48,093 bases of DNA from Bacillus sp. FJAT-27264. GTDB lineage: Bacteria > Bacillota > Bacilli > Paenibacillales > Paenibacillaceae. The stretch lies in the NCBI RefSeq assembly GCF_001682855.1, contig NZ_MAQW01000001.1:726990-775082 (forward strand), in the 5' to 3' direction. This document shows positions 35,655 to 44,255 of the stretch, in pieces. Both the position numbers and the translations under genes were made by a program. Each line of letters starts with the position of its first letter. Within the stretch, counting starts at the first letter, position 1. The notes beneath the pieces were generated by a model that saw nothing but the letters and a program-made list of their open reading frames with translations, had not been told where the DNA came from and made no database searches.

Positions 35655-37298
35655 ATGTTTACCAAACAAGATCATACAGCCGGGGACCCTGACGAGGTAT
35701 TAAGCCGTACATGGTTCAAGCTGGTCAATATCGAATTGGTCGGCTATAGCAGAGACTATTGGTCGTATCGGAGAGAGCTGGCCGAGCGGCATCTGCTGAT
35801 CGTAGCTGGCAGTGAACGGAATAGGATCGTGATAGACGGACAGGCCCTCGCTACGTATTCAGGTATGGTTGTGGCCTGCCGGCCCGGACAAACTGTGGAG
35901 ATTGGCGTCACTTCGGAAGAGGGTCACCCGCTATACTTGTTGTACTTTGAAATGGGAAGCGTTGGTATTGCAGTAATGGATCACACCACAACTGAAAACC
36001 AACAAAGTGGGGACTTGGAAGAGGAATCCCGGATTCCGGCAGCTCCAGCTTTATGTGGCCAAATACACCGCAGTTGGCTCAGTGAAGGTCTGGCGGATAA
36101 GATGCGCGCCCAGGCTACGTTTCATGAATTGCTGGCGTTGATCATAGAGTACCAGGGACAAGAAACGGTGAAGCTACTCGCCAAAGTCAAGACAGAGATC
36201 GACCGCTATTATTCCGAGGAAATCACGATTGATCGCCTGGCTGTAGCTTCCGGGATCAGCCGGTACCACTTAATGCGAATTTTCAGAGAACGTTATGGAA
36301 AAAGTATTGGCGAATACATCACCGGAATCCGATTGCATCATGCCAAACAGCTTATGCAAAAGCGTGAACATTCCATCCATGAGATTGCCGGAATGGTTGG
36401 CTTTCAGAGCGAATCTTATTTCCGTACCGTCTTCAAGAAGCAAGTTGGCATGGCTCCAGCCGCCTATCTACGCAACCGGACATTCAGAGTGGCAGCATAC
36501 AGTTGGCCGATCTTGGGTCATCTGCTTCCACTACAGACTATTCCCTATGCCGCTCCCATGGACCATTACTGGACAGATGATTATCGTCGACGGTACGGCA
36601 GCGACGTTGTCATCCAACTTGGGCATGAATATGAATTCAATCGTAGCGTGCTTAGACAGGCTCAGCCCGATCTTATCATTGGTCTAGACAGTACCATTTC
36701 GCCAGAGGAAGAAGAAAGATTACAGGAGATCGCGCCTGTTCTGCTGCTCCCCTGGATGAGCGCTGATTGGCGGAGTCACCTTCTGCTGGTGGCCGAAGCG
36801 CTGGGCCGAACTCATGAAGGCGAACAGTGGCTTGAACAATATGACCGTCAAGCACGCTCTGTTCGCGAGCAGGTGCAACCCATTGTTAAAGACGATAAAG
36901 TGCTGGTATTGAAAGTGTCCACGGACGGGCTATTCGTGTGGGGGCGCAAAGCCATGACCGTGTTCTATGATGATCTGCAAATCACCCCTGCTCCCCTCGT
37001 TAACGAGATTGAATGGTTCGAACCGATGGAAGCCTGGCAGCTGGCTAGCTATGATGCTGACAGAATAGTGACCACCGTAGACGATGATACCGCCTCCCGC
37101 CTGCTGTGGAACAATCTCCAGCAGTCGGAGCACTGGATCACACTGGCTGCCGTGCAGCATCATGCAGTACACAGTTTACCGGGTCATTCTTCCTGGGTAT
37201 TCCCCTGGATTGAGTATACGGCCTGGGATCATAAACTTCTTCTGGATAACGCACCTATGATTCTATCGAGTAACATTACCTATGATTCTGTTGGATAA
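35655..37298 (+). CDS. AraC-family regulator fused to a siderophore-binding domain (second Btr-like gene)
   Basis: 547 residues with the same plan as the gene at 21982: N-terminal sensory part (1-165), AraC HTH (about 170-275; ITIDRLAVASGISRYHLMRIF and VGFQSESYFRTVFKKQVG) and a C-terminal FecB-like domain (about 280-545; QAQPDLIIGLDS). Overall the two proteins are clearly diverged, so they probably sense different siderophores. RBS GGAAGGTG. Fur box upstream. The C-terminal end and following DNA contain a short direct repeat: GGATAACGCACC recurs 43 bases on and CTATGATTCT is doubled. Confidence 0.9.
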   Translation: MFTKQDHTAGDPDEVLSRTWFKLVNIELVGYSRDYWSYRRELAERHLLIVAGSERNRIVIDGQALATYSGMVVACRPGQTVEIGVTSEEGHPLYLLYFEMGSVGIAVMDHTTTENQQSGDLEEESRIPAAPALCGQIHRSWLSEGLADKMRAQATFHELLALIIEYQGQETVKLLAKVKTEIDRYYSEEITIDRLAVASGISRYHLMRIFRERYGKSIGEYITGIRLHHAKQLMQKREHSIHEIAGMVGFQSESYFRTVFKKQVGMAPAAYLRNRTFRVAAYSWPILGHLLPLQTIPYAAPMDHYWTDDYRRRYGSDVVIQLGHEYEFNRSVLRQAQPDLIIGLDSTISPEEEERLQEIAPVLLLPWMSADWRSHLLLVAEALGRTHEGEQWLEQYDRQARSVREQVQPIVKDDKVLVLKVSTDGLFVWGRKAMTVFYDDLQITPAPLVNEIEWFEPMEAWQLASYDADRIVTTVDDDTASRLLWNNLQQSEHWITLAAVQHHAVHSLPGHSSWVFPWIEYTAWDHKLLLDNAPMILSSNITYDSVG

Positions 37299-37387
37299 CG
37301 CACCCATTTGTTTTTGTGCGCCCATTCCTGAGAATACAGCACGATAGTGAATATACAGAGGCAAAAGATTACGATATACTCCTCATT

Positions 37388-37408
37388 AATGATAATGATT
37401 ATCAAATG
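37388..37408 (+). promoter_or_regulatory. Fur box of the second siderophore-binding gene
   Basis: AATGATAATGATTATCAAAT contains the perfect palindrome TGATAATGATTATCA except for the central base and extends into ATGAGAAT on the right. A TATACT -10 candidate (37375-37380) lies just before it, so Fur would sit over the transcription start. Confidence 0.88.
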
Positions 37409-37427
37409 AGAATGTGGAGGAATACAA

Positions 37428-38540
37428 ATGCAACACAGCTTGTTTACAAAATCTACATCCGGTAAAGTTACCCCTAAACGGCGGAAGCCCCCGGTATCCC
37501 TATTATGGGGTGCTTTGGTATTAGTATTTACACTGACCCTGACCGCCTGTGGGGCCAATACGAATAACAGCGCTGACAGTAAGGGAAATAACGAACCTGC
37601 AGCTACGGCTCAAGCCACTGCGGAACCAGATAGCACTAATGAACAAACGGCCGGATCGAATACTGACAAAGATCAAACGAAGACCATCAAGCATGATTTT
37701 GGTGAATCCGTCATCCCTGCTCACCCTAAACGGATCGTCTCCATAGGAATGGAAGACATGCTGCTGTCCCTGGACGTCCCTATGGTTCAAGCCTTTAGTA
37801 CAGATGGTTATTATCTGGACAAGCAGCTCAAGGACAAAGGGATTGCTACCAACAGCTCCTTCGATATTAATCTGGAAGCCATCACAGCTGCCGATCCTGA
37901 CCTGATCATTATGAATAAATACATGACCGACGAGCAGGGCTACGAGCAATTGAGCAAAATCGCTCCGACGATTGCCTATATCCGGGATGACTGGCAGACT
38001 GCCATTCTGGAAATTGGCAAAGCAGTTGATAAGGAAGATAAAGCCAATAGCGTGCTAAAAGCCTACCAGGACAAGGTTCAACAAGCCCAGGCTACCATCA
38101 AGCAAGCTGTCGGTGAGGACAAAACTGTAGCTTTTATCCGTCCGACCACCAAAGATGTTGAATTGGATTTCCCGGAATACGTATGGACCTCGGTGCTGTA
38201 TAACGAGCTTGGACTGAAGCCAGATCCAGAAGTGTTGAAAATCGCCTCCACCACTACGGATACGTGGGGCGGCACCATGTTGTCACTCGAAATGCTTCCT
38301 AAACTGTCAGCCGACTACCTCTTTATGGACTACGGTGCTTCTATGTCTAGTGAAGATGAATTTCAACAATCGGTCCGCCAATCCGCAGAAGTGGAAAAGC
38401 TGAGCATTTGGAAAAGCATCCCTGCTGTCCAAAAAGGTAACGTCCATCAAGTGTCCGCACGACACTGGGCACTTAACGGCCCTATTGCAGACAGCCTGAA
38501 AGTCGACGATGTTGTTAATGCCCTTACTGGGAGTAAATAA
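37428..38540 (+). CDS. Iron-siderophore ABC transporter substrate-binding lipoprotein (second copy)
   Basis: 370 residues. A long, positively charged N-region precedes the hydrophobic core and lipobox TLTACG; an Asn/Thr/Ala-rich tether and the FecB-like binding fold follow (VIPAHPKRIVSIGMEDMLLSL, AADPDLIIMNKYM). Fur box directly upstream. It follows its Btr-like regulator gene, the reverse of the order at 20898-23589. As at the first locus, no permease or ATPase gene is adjacent, so it must use transporter parts encoded elsewhere. Confidence 0.92.
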   Translation: MQHSLFTKSTSGKVTPKRRKPPVSLLWGALVLVFTLTLTACGANTNNSADSKGNNEPAATAQATAEPDSTNEQTAGSNTDKDQTKTIKHDFGESVIPAHPKRIVSIGMEDMLLSLDVPMVQAFSTDGYYLDKQLKDKGIATNSSFDINLEAITAADPDLIIMNKYMTDEQGYEQLSKIAPTIAYIRDDWQTAILEIGKAVDKEDKANSVLKAYQDKVQQAQATIKQAVGEDKTVAFIRPTTKDVELDFPEYVWTSVLYNELGLKPDPEVLKIASTTTDTWGGTMLSLEMLPKLSADYLFMDYGASMSSEDEFQQSVRQSAEVEKLSIWKSIPAVQKGNVHQVSARHWALNGPIADSLKVDDVVNALTGSK

Positions 38541-38810
38541 GGTAACACTTTCGTAGTGCCCTCTTGGAACAAAGTAACAATATAAGCTGAACAAAAAAAG
38601 TAACGAGAAGTGAGAAGAATCAAGGGGAAAGTTTAGACTGTGTGAGCGAGACGCTCAGATGCAAGCTCTCCTTAGGGAAGCCGGTATCGGAATTCTAAGC
38701 TTTCTCCAGGTTCAAAACGTATTAAGCGGAAGTAAGATTCTCACAGAAGAATGGAAGAATACGTGCCGAAGGGGATTACGATTTCAGACGTTAGTCTGGT
38801 GAGGCCAGGG
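38541..38810. other. Unassigned intergenic stretch
   Basis: About 270 bases without a gene. It contains small hairpins (GAGCG-AGA-CGCTC near 38647; CAGAC-GTTA-GTCTG near 38787). A segment near 38590-38630 (GAACAAAAAAAGTAACGAG and onward) resembles the leader of the GNAT gene at 44756. It could be a dispersed repeat or an untranslated RNA; nothing decides between them. Confidence 0.4.
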
Positions 38811-38872
38811 CTTTAGGAAGGGATCTAGGATAGGGTGTTAGGACAGGGCATTAGAATAGGGATTTAGGGCGC
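38811..38872. repeat. Degenerate 13-bp tandem repeat
   Basis: TTAGGAAGGGAT, CTAGGATAGGGTG, TTAGGACAGGGCA, TTAGAATAGGGAT and TTAGGGCG follow one another, a roughly 13-bp unit in about four and a half copies. Confidence 0.75.
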
Positions 38873-38900
38873 TAATCTCCGATCCCCTTCCCCTCTTCCC

Positions 38901-39142
38901 TGTCTTCTTAATCATGAAAATAGTCTACCTCCTAACCAAGCTGTCTTCTTAACCGCGAAAAATAGTCTACCTCTAACTAAGCTGTCTTCTTAACCGCGAA
39001 AAATGGTCTATCTCCTAACTAAGCTGTCTTCTTAACCGCGAAAAATAGTCTACCTCGTAACTAAGCTGTCTTCTTAACCGCGAAAAATGGTCTATCTCCT
39101 AACTAAGCTATCTTCTTAACCGTGAAAATGGTCTACCTCCCA
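38901..39142. repeat. Six-copy 41-42 bp tandem array
   Basis: Units start at 38901, 38942, 38983, 39025, 39067 and 39109. Each contains TGTCTTCTTAACCGCGAAAA, then a TRGTCTAYCTC motif and a TAACTAAGC joint. Units differ at a few positions. The array runs directly into four-palindrome module 2. Units are contiguous, so this is not a CRISPR. Confidence 0.93.
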
Positions 39143-39333
39143 AATTAAGTGCATTTTTGCACCTTATTTTTCTTAAATATAGGGAAAAGAAGAAAATAAG
39201 GGCATTATTGTATCTTAATTTCCGAAAAAGTACGCTGAACGGGGTATTCTGCAAGAATTAAGGTACAATATTGCACTTAATTCCCACTAAACCTGAGTTG
39301 CAGAGTATTTAAGGTACAAAAATGCCGTTAATT
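39143..39333. repeat. Four-palindrome module 2 (steps 51, 62, 51 bp)
   Basis: 27-bp imperfect palindromes start at 39143, 39194, 39256 and 39307. The last two read AATTAAG-GTACA-loop-TGCACTTAATT; the first two are their reverse complement. Linkers of 24, 35 and 24 bases match module 1 in length but not in sequence. No open frame spans it. Confidence 0.88.
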
Positions 39334-39391
39334 GCACTCGGAAATAACTTCTAGGCTTTGTTTGTTATTTTAATGCATTCTATATAGGAAT

Positions 39392-39427
39392 AAGCTCCCG
39401 CCGGAATCTAAGGCGGGAGCTTTTTTT
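39392..39427 (+). terminator. Orphan terminator downstream of module 2
   Basis: AAGCTCCCGCC pairs perfectly with GGCGGGAGCTT around nine bases and is followed by TTTTTTT. The nearest upstream plus-strand gene ends 850 bases away, so the repeat region between may be transcribed. Confidence 0.88.
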
Positions 39428-39509
39428 CATTTGAATACACCGTTCCAAACATGACACTGTGCTGTCCAGTTGCCTGTGCTATTCTACCTTAAAAGGAGGC
39501 GCTAATCAG

Positions 39510-40139
39510 ATGAAATACGAATGGAAGAAACAGGACAAATCCTTCTACCTGCCACAAGCGAAACCAGAGCTGATCACGGTTCCCGGCTTTAATTATTTTA
39601 TGTTGGAGGGGAGAGGCAATCCCAACAGTGACTTATTCACTGAGGCGGTAGGCGTACTATATTCCCTCGCCTATGCCGCCAAAATGCTTCCCAAAAAAGG
39701 AAGACTGCCCGCCGAGGGCTATTACGATTACTCCATCTTTCCGCTAGAAGGCGTCTGGGATCTCACCGAAGAAGGAAGACAGAAAGATGTTCTGGATAAA
39801 GACGAGTTGTTATACACGCTGATGATCAGACAGCCAGAGTTCGTCTCCGCTGACTTAGCAGCTGAAATTATAAAAATGGTGAAGCTCAACAAGCCACATG
39901 TGCTGATGGAAAAGGCCATCTTCGGCAAGGTCGAAGATGGCCTTAGTGTACAAATGCTTCATTACGGATCATATGACGATGAGCCGGAAAGCTTTGCAGC
40001 TATGGAGGACTACTGCATACGGAATAGATTGATGCGAGCCTCCAAAACCCATAGGGAAATTTACCTGACGGACGCCCGAAGAACCCACCCAGACAAGCTG
40101 AAGACCGTCCTCCGATTCAAAGTTAACCGGAACTACTAG
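39510..40139 (+). CDS. GyrI-like small-molecule binding domain protein
   Basis: Protein of 209 residues of the GyrI-like (SOUL/effector-binding fold) family. It has YEWKKQDKSFYLP at the N-terminus, the conserved FNYFMLEGRGNPNSDLF, YSLAYAAKML, and a C-terminal block EIYLTDARRTHPDKLKTVLR. There is no DNA-binding domain. The ATG at 39510 follows AAAGGAGG. Family members bind small hydrophobic molecules; the ligand is unknown. It sits alone between two tandem-repeat regions. Confidence 0.88.
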   Translation: MKYEWKKQDKSFYLPQAKPELITVPGFNYFMLEGRGNPNSDLFTEAVGVLYSLAYAAKMLPKKGRLPAEGYYDYSIFPLEGVWDLTEEGRQKDVLDKDELLYTLMIRQPEFVSADLAAEIIKMVKLNKPHVLMEKAIFGKVEDGLSVQMLHYGSYDDEPESFAAMEDYCIRNRLMRASKTHREIYLTDARRTHPDKLKTVLRFKVNRNY

Positions 40140-40245
40140 GACCGAACCGATTAGGCTAGAACGGTAAGCGAAAACGATAAACCATACCTTATGCGCATAC
40201 GAGATAAGACTAACCAGGCGAGGCGAACCAGATATGCCGCACCAG

Positions 40246-40529
40246 CTAAACCATACCGGGTAACCATTCCAGATACACCACACCAGATACACCATATCAG
40301 ATAACCATTCCTGATACACCGCACCAGATAAACCATATCAGATTACCATTCCTGATACACCGCACCAGATAAACCATACCGGATAACCATTCCTGATACG
40401 CCACACCAGCAAACCATACCGGATAACCATTCCAGATACACCACATCAGCTAAATCATACCAGATAAACATTCCAGATACACCAACCAGAAAACCATACC
40501 GGATAACCATTCCAGATACGCTATTCCAG
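40246..40529. repeat. Seven-copy 40-41 bp tandem array
   Basis: Seven contiguous units (four of 41 bp, three of 40 bp) built on AAACCATACCGGATAACC, ATTCCAGATACACC and ACACCAG. The sequence is unrelated to the array at 38901 but has nearly the same period. Tryptophan-rich minus-strand frames through it lack ribosome binding sites. The remaining 115 bases to the pump gene hold only a small CCGGC-TAC-GCCGG hairpin. Confidence 0.93.
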
Positions 40530-40645
40530 AATGTCATACCCGAAATGCCATACTGGATATTTCAAACTGGATAAGGGGAACAGTACACGTCTAACCGGCT
40601 ACGCCGGACAGAGTAATCCCCTTCCCCCTCCATACCCAGAACTAC

Positions 40646-42184
40646 CTAGTGCCCGGACGCCGCTGAGTCCCCGGCTGCTGAGGCGTCCATCTTCTGGCGG
40701 CCCATGAAGAAGGATGCCAGCAGCGCCAAGGCCGCAGGAATGAGCGCCCAAGCAAAGGTATGCGTGATGGATGAGGATAATCCTTCTGTAATTTTGGATA
40801 AAATTTCAGGTGGAATCATCGCTCTAGCTTCCGGTGACAGCAGGGAATGCGGGTCTTTGAAATCCAGCGCTCCGGCTGGAGCTCCTCCATTCCCGCCTCC
40901 GGTGAACATGCTGGACAAGCTGCCGGTGAAGTAATGGCTTTGGATAATACCAAAGCTGGTAATCCCGACAGTCATCCCCAGCGAACGCAGGAAATTAAGC
41001 GTTGCGCTGGCTGAGCCACGCTGCTGAGCGGTCAGCCCGTGAATAGCAGCTGTGCTTAGCACCGAGAAGGAAGCGCCTATACCAAGACCGATCAGGATCA
41101 TATAGATTGTCACGAGTAGACGTGAAGCATCTGGCGTAAGTGTCGCCACAAGCCCTGTTCCCACCACCAGCAGCGCTAGTGTAGGAATCAGCAGGCTGCG
41201 GTAGCTTGTTTTAGACATCAAAAAGCCGCCTGTTGATGCTGTAACTACTGAACCAACCATCATAGGCAACAGTACCATCCCCGAATTCGTCGCCGATCCG
41301 CCCATAACCCCCTGAATAAAGATCGGGATATATACAGAAGCCACAATAAATGCCGCTCCGCTAAACAATGCGCACAGGATGCTGAAGGCGTACAGCCGCT
41401 TTTTGAACAGTGCAAACGAAATGATTGGCTCAGCAGCCTTCGTCTCCACATACAGGAATACTACTGCCAACACGGCGAACGCTGCGAATAATCCCAGAAT
41501 CATCGCCGAATCCCAAGCATACTCCTTGCCGCCAAGCTCCAGCGCGAACATTAAGGAGATGACCGCCCCAAGCAATGTGCCTGCACCCAGCCAGTCGATC
41601 GGTAGTTTGGAGTGCTCATGCGATTCTCTGTAAAAGAACACTACCATCACAAAAGCGATCAGTCCGAGCGGCAGGTTAATGTAAAATACCCATTGCCAGG
41701 CGATATGGTCTGTAATGTACGCCCCCAACAGTGGGCCAAACACACTCGACAAGCCGAATACGGCGCCGAATGCCCCACCCAGCTTGCCGCGCGACTCCAG
41801 CGGAACGGCATCGAACATAATCGCAAAGGCAATCGGAACGAGCGCACCACCGCCAATCCCCTGAACGGCCCGATAGGCCGCAAGCTCAGTAATCGTGCTG
41901 GCAGTTCCGCACAAGGCCGAACCTGCCATAAAAACAATAATCCCAAAGATAAAAAACTTCTTCCGTCCATACATATCCGACAGCTTGCCAAAGATCGGCA
42001 TACCTGCCATTTCTGCAACGAGATAGGCGGAGGTTACCCAAACAAATTTGTCCATGCCCCCTAGTTCTCCTACAATATTACCCATAGCCGTTGCCACAAT
42101 TGTACTGTCCATAGAAGCCATCAATATTCCCAGCAGCAATCCTGCAATGACTATGCCCAAATTGGGCGATTTGGCTGCACTCAT
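40646..42184 (-). CDS. DHA2-type (EmrB/QacA) drug efflux pump
   Basis: About 512 residues, 14 predicted helices. ASMDSTIVATAMGNI in helix 1 is the DHA2 motif D1, GKLSDMYGRKKFF is motif A, and RAVQGIGGGALVPIAF and GLSSVFGPLLGAYI cover motifs B and C. Exports drugs or toxic compounds by proton antiport. ATG at 42184 follows AAGGAGTGG by a good spacing; the GTG at 42193 is too close to it. It lies 56 bases after yhbF on the same strand with no clear terminator between, so it may be read from the yhbD promoter. Confidence 0.9.
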   Translation of the reverse strand: MSAAKSPNLGIVIAGLLLGILMASMDSTIVATAMGNIVGELGGMDKFVWVTSAYLVAEMAGMPIFGKLSDMYGRKKFFIFGIIVFMAGSALCGTASTITELAAYRAVQGIGGGALVPIAFAIMFDAVPLESRGKLGGAFGAVFGLSSVFGPLLGAYITDHIAWQWVFYINLPLGLIAFVMVVFFYRESHEHSKLPIDWLGAGTLLGAVISLMFALELGGKEYAWDSAMILGLFAAFAVLAVVFLYVETKAAEPIISFALFKKRLYAFSILCALFSGAAFIVASVYIPIFIQGVMGGSATNSGMVLLPMMVGSVVTASTGGFLMSKTSYRSLLIPTLALLVVGTGLVATLTPDASRLLVTIYMILIGLGIGASFSVLSTAAIHGLTAQQRGSASATLNFLRSLGMTVGITSFGIIQSHYFTGSLSSMFTGGGNGGAPAGALDFKDPHSLLSPEARAMIPPEILSKITEGLSSSITHTFAWALIPAALALLASFFMGRQKMDASAAGDSAASGH

Positions 42185-42240
42185 CTTTTCCACTCCTTAA
42201 TTTCTGTAAATAACAAAACTATATAGCTCTGAGCAGCCTG

Positions 42241-42912
42241 TCAGATCTTCACCTGTTGCTTCACCATGGCATTCTTGTGAATCTCCAGCTTCTCCCGGTA
42301 TTCCACCGTTTGAATTACACAATCCGGACCGATGATCACTGATCCACCACGAACAGTATCGGCTACTGTACAGTGCAGTTCTATAGTATCCCCTTCAATC
42401 AGATCTGCTCTGAAAATAACATCCTGCTTCGCTTTTATTAAATTAAGCAGCTTGCCTGTCTTGTTTTGTTTAATGACAATGGTACCGCCGCCAACCTCCC
42501 GGGCCTTACTAGACCCATACAAGTTGATCTGCAATCGCTCTGCACTGAGCAGACCTTCCACCACAGCTGCGCCGGAAATCTCCAGCTGCTCTGCTTCACA
42601 ATCACCATTTACCACAAGACTTCCACTAAAATCTATTTGCTCCATTCGAGCTGAGGCGGCTTTAACCTCTCCGGTTCCACGCAAGGACTGCCCTGTAAGC
42701 AATCCAGCTACAGCAAGTTCACCTGTCACTTTCAACTTCTCCAACCGCAGGTCACCACCCACCCTTACATTACCGGTCAGACTCAATCTCCGACAGTCTA
42801 CAGTATCATTGAATTGGCACTCACCTGTCACTTTAACATTCAGAAAGGAACCTCCCCCTGAAGTGCTAGTACCCACCATACTGAGGTTGTTAAGCGTAGT
42901 ATTGTCAGACAC
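42241..42912 (-). CDS. yhbF: Bactofilin-like polymer-forming protein (YhbF/BacF type)
   Basis: 223 residues of repeated short beta strands with Gly turns (VKVTGECQFN, LSLTGNVRVGGDLRLEKLKVTGEL), the right-handed beta-helix pattern of bactofilins, here as two halves. The N-terminus TTLNNLSMVGTSTSGGGSF resembles the upstream protein. GTG start at 42912 with GGGAGGAG; it overlaps the yhbE end by eight bases. In Bacillus subtilis YhbE and YhbF are bactofilins linked to flagellar assembly. The assignment rests on the shared gene order and pattern. Confidence 0.85.
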   Translation of the reverse strand: MSDNTTLNNLSMVGTSTSGGGSFLNVKVTGECQFNDTVDCRRLSLTGNVRVGGDLRLEKLKVTGELAVAGLLTGQSLRGTGEVKAASARMEQIDFSGSLVVNGDCEAEQLEISGAAVVEGLLSAERLQINLYGSSKAREVGGGTIVIKQNKTGKLLNLIKAKQDVIFRADLIEGDTIELHCTVADTVRGGSVIIGPDCVIQTVEYREKLEIHKNAMVKQQVKI

Positions 42913-43588
42913 CGATCTTCTCCTCCCTTCCTACTCTGGCTCCCGGATGTACGGTTAGCTGTGAACGATATTCCACGGCTCCAACCGTGCAGCCCTCGCC
43001 AATGATCACAATATTGCCTCTGATAACATCAGCATTCGTGTATTCCAAATCAATGAAGTCACCCTCAATAGTCCCGGCGTTCAGCTCCGGCTTGAGTCTA
43101 GGAAACATTCCACCTAGCAGCCTGTTCCACGTCCCTTGATTGTTCTGACGAATCACGAGACTCTCGACACCAATCTCATTGGCCTTGCCCGGTCCATGCA
43201 AGACAAAATCCACATGCCCCGCGCTCAGCAGGCCATTCACCGTAAAAGCCCCCTCGCCGGTTAATTCCTCTAGCTCGCAATCCGCCTTTGTACTGATCAC
43301 ACCATTGAGCACACAGGATTCGCCCCTTAAGGAACCTCCTATTCGGAGCATACCTTCCGCCTTGAGCGTTCCAATTCTCAGACTTCCCTTAACATTCATA
43401 TTACCGTTGCATTCCAGTTCTTCTGCCCGAAGATCACCCTTCATATGAACATGACCATTTCCTTTAAAAATTCGCGCCTCCACCGAACCGTTAATGGTAG
43501 CTACGCCATCAAGCCTAACCGCATCATAAGTGCCTCCTGAGGCCCCTCCTACGCCAGCAATGACCAAATCACCGTGTTGCTTCACCAT
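42905..43588 (-). CDS. yhbE: Bactofilin-like polymer-forming protein (YhbE/BacE type)
   Basis: About 227 residues with the same beta-helix pattern (ATINGSVEARIFKGNGHVHM, GSLRIGTLKAEGMLRIGGSL) and a C-terminal half parallel to YhbF (VESLVIRQNN, IEGDFIDLEYTNADVIRG). ATG at 43588 follows GGAGGG by seven bases; upstream ATGs crowd the site. Middle gene of the yhbDEF operon. Two paralogous bactofilins side by side suggest a mixed filament. Confidence 0.85.
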   Translation of the reverse strand: MVKQHGDLVIAGVGGASGGTYDAVRLDGVATINGSVEARIFKGNGHVHMKGDLRAEELECNGNMNVKGSLRIGTLKAEGMLRIGGSLRGESCVLNGVISTKADCELEELTGEGAFTVNGLLSAGHVDFVLHGPGKANEIGVESLVIRQNNQGTWNRLLGGMFPRLKPELNAGTIEGDFIDLEYTNADVIRGNIVIIGEGCTVGAVEYRSQLTVHPGARVGREEKIGV

Positions 43589-43602
43589 GCCCATTCCCTC
43601 CA

Positions 43603-44232
43603 TTAATTAAGCTTTCCTCTTAACTGCTCCATTAGACTACCTACGGTGATCCTGTTGACAAGCCGCACCCCTTCATCAAAGATCAGCTCAGTTGGTGCAC
43701 ATGCAATAAGGAACGACGTCACACCCATTTTGCGGATAAAAAACAGTTCCCATGCCTTCCCTTCCAACCTCGCCGAATTCTTCTGTAAGGTATTAAAGAG
43801 CAGATCACCTTCTTCAAGATTCATCTCTCCTCTACTCAGTAGGCTGTCAATAACGAACAGATACATCACTTCATCAATCGTATATTTCCCCTCTGCTTCC
43901 AGTGGCTTTCCATAGCGGTCTAACACCAACGTCGAAACAATGTTACGTTCCAACAGCTCTTTACCTGTTATTAATGTCTTGCTGATCGGCGGGGCTGAAG
44001 ATAATTTGTCCGCCAGCTCATCCAGCGAGAGATCGTCTTTCATACTTACAATGTTATCGATGCGGGCCAGAATCATCTTTCTCGGAAAAAAGGTTTCTTG
44101 CCCAGTAAAGGTTGATTTGCGGATAAACCACTCTTCAGGAATCAGCTGCTTCCGCTTCCAGCGGTAGAGCTGGCCGTATGATATGCCGGTTAAATCCAGC
44201 AGATCTTTTTTGGATATCAGATTATCTTCCAT
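43603..44232 (-). CDS. yhbD: YhbD-like DNA-binding protein (DUF4004)
   Basis: About 209 residues. The N-terminus (LISKKDLLDLTGISYGQLYRWKRKQLIPEEW) is a MerR-like winged-helix HTH, followed by RKSTFTGQETFFPRK and a helical effector part. ATG at 44232 follows GAGGAGTG. It is the promoter-proximal gene of the bactofilin operon, and a palindrome overlaps its promoter, so it probably regulates its own operon. Confidence 0.85.
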   Translation of the reverse strand: MEDNLISKKDLLDLTGISYGQLYRWKRKQLIPEEWFIRKSTFTGQETFFPRKMILARIDNIVSMKDDLSLDELADKLSSAPPISKTLITGKELLERNIVSTLVLDRYGKPLEAEGKYTIDEVMYLFVIDSLLSRGEMNLEEGDLLFNTLQKNSARLEGKAWELFFIRKMGVTSFLIACAPTELIFDEGVRLVNRITVGSLMEQLRGKLN

Positions 44233-44255
44233 ATTGATCACTCCTCGCGACCATC

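Noticed and set aside
38901..39142. Possible CRISPR array
   Set aside because: Units are contiguous at 41-42 bp with no unique spacers, and no cas genes are present.
39143..39333. Module 2 as a short CRISPR (27-bp repeats with 24-35 bp spacers)
   Set aside because: Repeats invert halfway, spacing is fixed across unrelated loci, only four copies occur per locus, and there are no cas genes.
40151..40537. Tryptophan-rich minus-strand frames
   Set aside because: They follow the 41-bp tandem array in several overlapping frames without start signals.
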